This document shows, one piece after another, positions 62,599 to 64,000 of a stretch of DNA of 64,000 bases. The stretch lies in NCBI RefSeq assembly GCF_017901135.1, contig NZ_CP072801.1:1736001-1800000 (forward strand). Direction: 5' to 3'. Origin of the DNA: Thiothrix litoralis. Lineage in GTDB: Bacteria; Pseudomonadota; Gammaproteobacteria; Thiotrichales; Thiotrichaceae. Both the position numbers and the translations under genes were made by a program. The stretch's first letter is position 1; each line of letters starts with the position of its first letter. The notes under the pieces are model-generated. The model saw only the letters and a program-made list of their open reading frames with translations. It was not told the DNA's origin and searched no databases.

Positions 62599-63813
62599 CT
62601 AAAATGTTACGTGCTGCATTCACGTCACGGTCGTGGGTTGCGCCACATTCCGGGCATTCCCAAGACCGCACGTCCAGCGGCATGTTTGCTTTCACGAACC
62701 CGCAGCCGTTACAGCGTTTGCTGGAAGGGAAGAAACGGTCGATTTCGACATACGTCCTGCCTGCCCAGTGGGCTTTGTATTCAAGCTGGCGGGTGAATTC
62801 CCCCCAACTCGCATCGGCAATGTGCTTGGCTAATGTTGGGTGTTTAATCATGTTTTTCACGGCGAGGTTTTCAGCGCAAACCACTTGGTTCTCGTTAATC
62901 AGTTTGCGGGACAGCTTGTGCAAGTTGTCCGACCGGCAATCGGAAATCTTCGCGTGAACACGGGCAACGTTGCGTTTAGCTTTCAGCCGATTCTTGCTGC
63001 CAAATTTCTTCTTGGCAAGACGGCGTTGGTATTTCGCCAGTTTAGCCGCGTGTTGGGCGGTGTGGCCGGGATTGCCGGACTTGAAGCCGTCGCTAGTGAC
63101 GAACAAATCCTTGATGCCCACGTCAATGCCCACCTTTTTGTCGGTGACGGGCAACAGCGTGGGTTCAAATTCACACAAGCAAGACACGAAATAGCGTCCG
63201 GCCTGATCTTTGGACACGGTGACAGTGGTCGGGGCAGCAGGAAGTGGCTGGCTCCATCGAATGTCCAGCGGCGCAGCGCACTTAGCCAGCTTCAATTCAC
63301 CGTTGCGGAATGTAAAAGCACGGTAAGTAAATTCTACCGACTGTCGGTGCTTTTTGGATTTGAAGACAGGGTATTTTGCCCTGCCCTCAAAAAAGTTCTT
63401 GAACGCGGTTTGTTGGTTCCGCAAGCATTGTTGCAGCGGAACACTGGAGACTTCATTCAAGAAAAGCAGCTCAGGCCATTGTTTGATGGCGGTCAATCGC
63501 GCATTAGCACCCAGGTAACTGACCTTTTCCTGAGCCTGATCGTAAGCATCCGTGCGGTAACGCAAAATGCTGTTGTACACGTAACGCACACAACCAAACG
63601 TCTGCGCCAGCAACTTTTCTTGTTGCAGGTCTGGGTAAAACCGGAATTTGTAGGCGCGTTTCGTTGGCATGACTCACAGTGTAGTCCATGCCGTGTTCGT
63701 TGTGCCTGTTTAACCAAAATAGCGTAAACGAAAAGAGGAGCGAGAACAGGGTCGGCTCCGCCGACGCGCTATCCCTCCCCGACCTGAAGGACGGGGTATC
63801 TCGCGCAAGATGG
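62480..63813 (-). mobile_element. TnpB-only IS200/IS605 element, copy 2 (inverted)
   Basis: 1334 bp, in opposite orientation to copy 1 at 1524-2858. The right end TTGA (complement of TCAA) is at 62480-62483, and the left end abuts ATGAAAG at 63814. The right-end hairpin (CCCCTCCC-TAAA-GGAAGGGG) is conserved; the left-end region diverges more from copy 1 than the gene does. It separates the adaptor gene from its permease. Confidence 0.85.
62519..63670 (-). CDS. tnpB: RNA-guided endonuclease TnpB, copy 2
   Basis: 383 residues, with 18 substitutions against copy 1 by eye (about 95% identity). Catalytic Asp183, Glu267 and Asp349 and the four zinc cysteines are unchanged. MPTKRAYKFRFYPDLQQEKL opens the protein. 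Both copies look functional. The plus-strand frame of 295 codons over this gene is an antisense shadow. Confidence 0.95.
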   Translation of the reverse strand: MPTKRAYKFRFYPDLQQEKLLAQTFGCVRYVYNSILRYRTDAYDQAQEKVSYLGANARLTAIKQWPELLFLNEVSSVPLQQCLRNQQTAFKNFFEGRAKYPVFKSKKHRQSVEFTYRAFTFRNGELKLAKCAAPLDIRWSQPLPAAPTTVTVSKDQAGRYFVSCLCEFEPTLLPVTDKKVGIDVGIKDLFVTSDGFKSGNPGHTAQHAAKLAKYQRRLAKKKFGSKNRLKAKRNVARVHAKISDCRSDNLHKLSRKLINENQVVCAENLAVKNMIKHPTLAKHIADASWGEFTRQLEYKAHWAGRTYVEIDRFFPSSKRCNGCGFVKANMPLDVRSWECPECGATHDRDVNAARNILAAGLAVLAFGENVSGDGISVSLSCSR

Positions 63814-64000
63814 ATGAAAGGTTTTAACCTGTCCGAATGGGCATTACGTCACCGCAATTTCGTGCTGTATTTGATGATCCTGACGCTAGGCTTGGGTATT
63901 TTCGGCTACAGCAAGCTGGGGCAATCGGAAGACCCGCCATTTACCTTCAAGGTCATGCTGGTGCAAGCCTACTGGCCGGGGGCAACTGCCGAAGAAATGG
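63814..64000 (+). CDS. RND efflux permease, operon 2 (5' part only)
   Basis: The frame reads MKGFNLSEWALRHRNFVLYL then MILTLGLGIFGYSKLGQSED and runs off the window. This is the first membrane helix and start of the first periplasmic loop of an AcrB-like permease. The ATG touches the left end of TnpB copy 2. Only GCAAGATGG precedes it, with no good ribosome site, so translation once coupled to the adaptor (ATGA overlap) is probably weakened. Confidence 0.9.
   Translation, partial: MKGFNLSEWALRHRNFVLYLMILTLGLGIFGYSKLGQSEDPPFTFKVMLVQAYWPGATAEEM

Noticed and set aside
62840-63727. 295-codon plus-strand frame opposite tnpB copy 2
   Set aside because: Antisense shadow of tnpB; the equivalent frame exists opposite copy 1, as expected for shared sequence.

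Overview
The window is chromosomal DNA of a Gram-negative gammaproteobacterium. Lipid A and Kdo export genes (msbA, lpxK, kdsB), FadL, RND efflux systems, bioC/bioH and an AcnD/PrpF-type methylcitrate cycle all point that way. A secreted Gly/Asn/Met-rich protein resembling sulfur-globule proteins, and the general look of the proteins, suggest a Thiothrix-like sulfur oxidiser; this is an impression that was not tested by any search. No rRNA, tRNA or CRISPR array was seen.

Layout. 1-5.4 kb: 5' part of pepN, a TnpB-only IS200/IS605-type element, a Nudix gene, a small membrane protein, a CDGSH protein and bioC. 5.3-7.8 kb: an AT-richer island between bioH and bioC holding three genes of unknown function and two extra copies of the bioH 3' end. 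7.7-11.7 kb: bioH, plsY, recD, galU. 11.8-20.3 kb: gntR-prpB-prpC-acnD-prpF-prpE, a propionate (2-methylcitrate) operon. 20.3-26.7 kb: a conserved unknown, an ISL3-family IS with 8-bp target duplication, rraA, isocitrate lyase and malate:quinone oxidoreductase. 26.9-28.1 kb: a tandem pair of small paralogous genes, each with a CRP-like site upstream and strongly folded RNA plus terminator downstream. 28.1-34.3 kb: fadL and the operon exbB-exbD-msbA-lpxK-ycaR-kdsB. 34.5-42.2 kb: ppk1, a lytic transglycosylase and a YhaN/YhaO (SbcCD-like) pair. 42.3-52.8 kb: dapC-dapD, a V4R-like protein, moeA, the Gly-rich secreted protein, a DUF1294 protein, an old-yellow-enzyme, a Fic protein with five upstream repeats, lysS, and prfB with its programmed frameshift. 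52.9-64 kb: two RND efflux operons around one tetR gene, the second split by a second, inverted copy of the TnpB element.

How the genes work together. Perfect or near-perfect ATTGTCnACAAT palindromes lie upstream of gntR, icl and mqo. This suggests that one GntR-family regulator joins propionate oxidation, the glyoxylate shunt and malate oxidation. TGAC-N5-GTCA operators occur twice upstream of the first RND operon and twice upstream of tetR, so one TetR protein probably controls both pumps. Both TnpB elements sit directly against an ATGAAAG gene start, oriented against the gene, with the element's right-end TCAA giving a TGA stop to the gene on its other side.

The least explained structures are the bioH-bioC island, the twin small genes with their folded 3' regions, the repeat array in front of fic, and a 60-bp palindromic repeat inserted in frame in recD.
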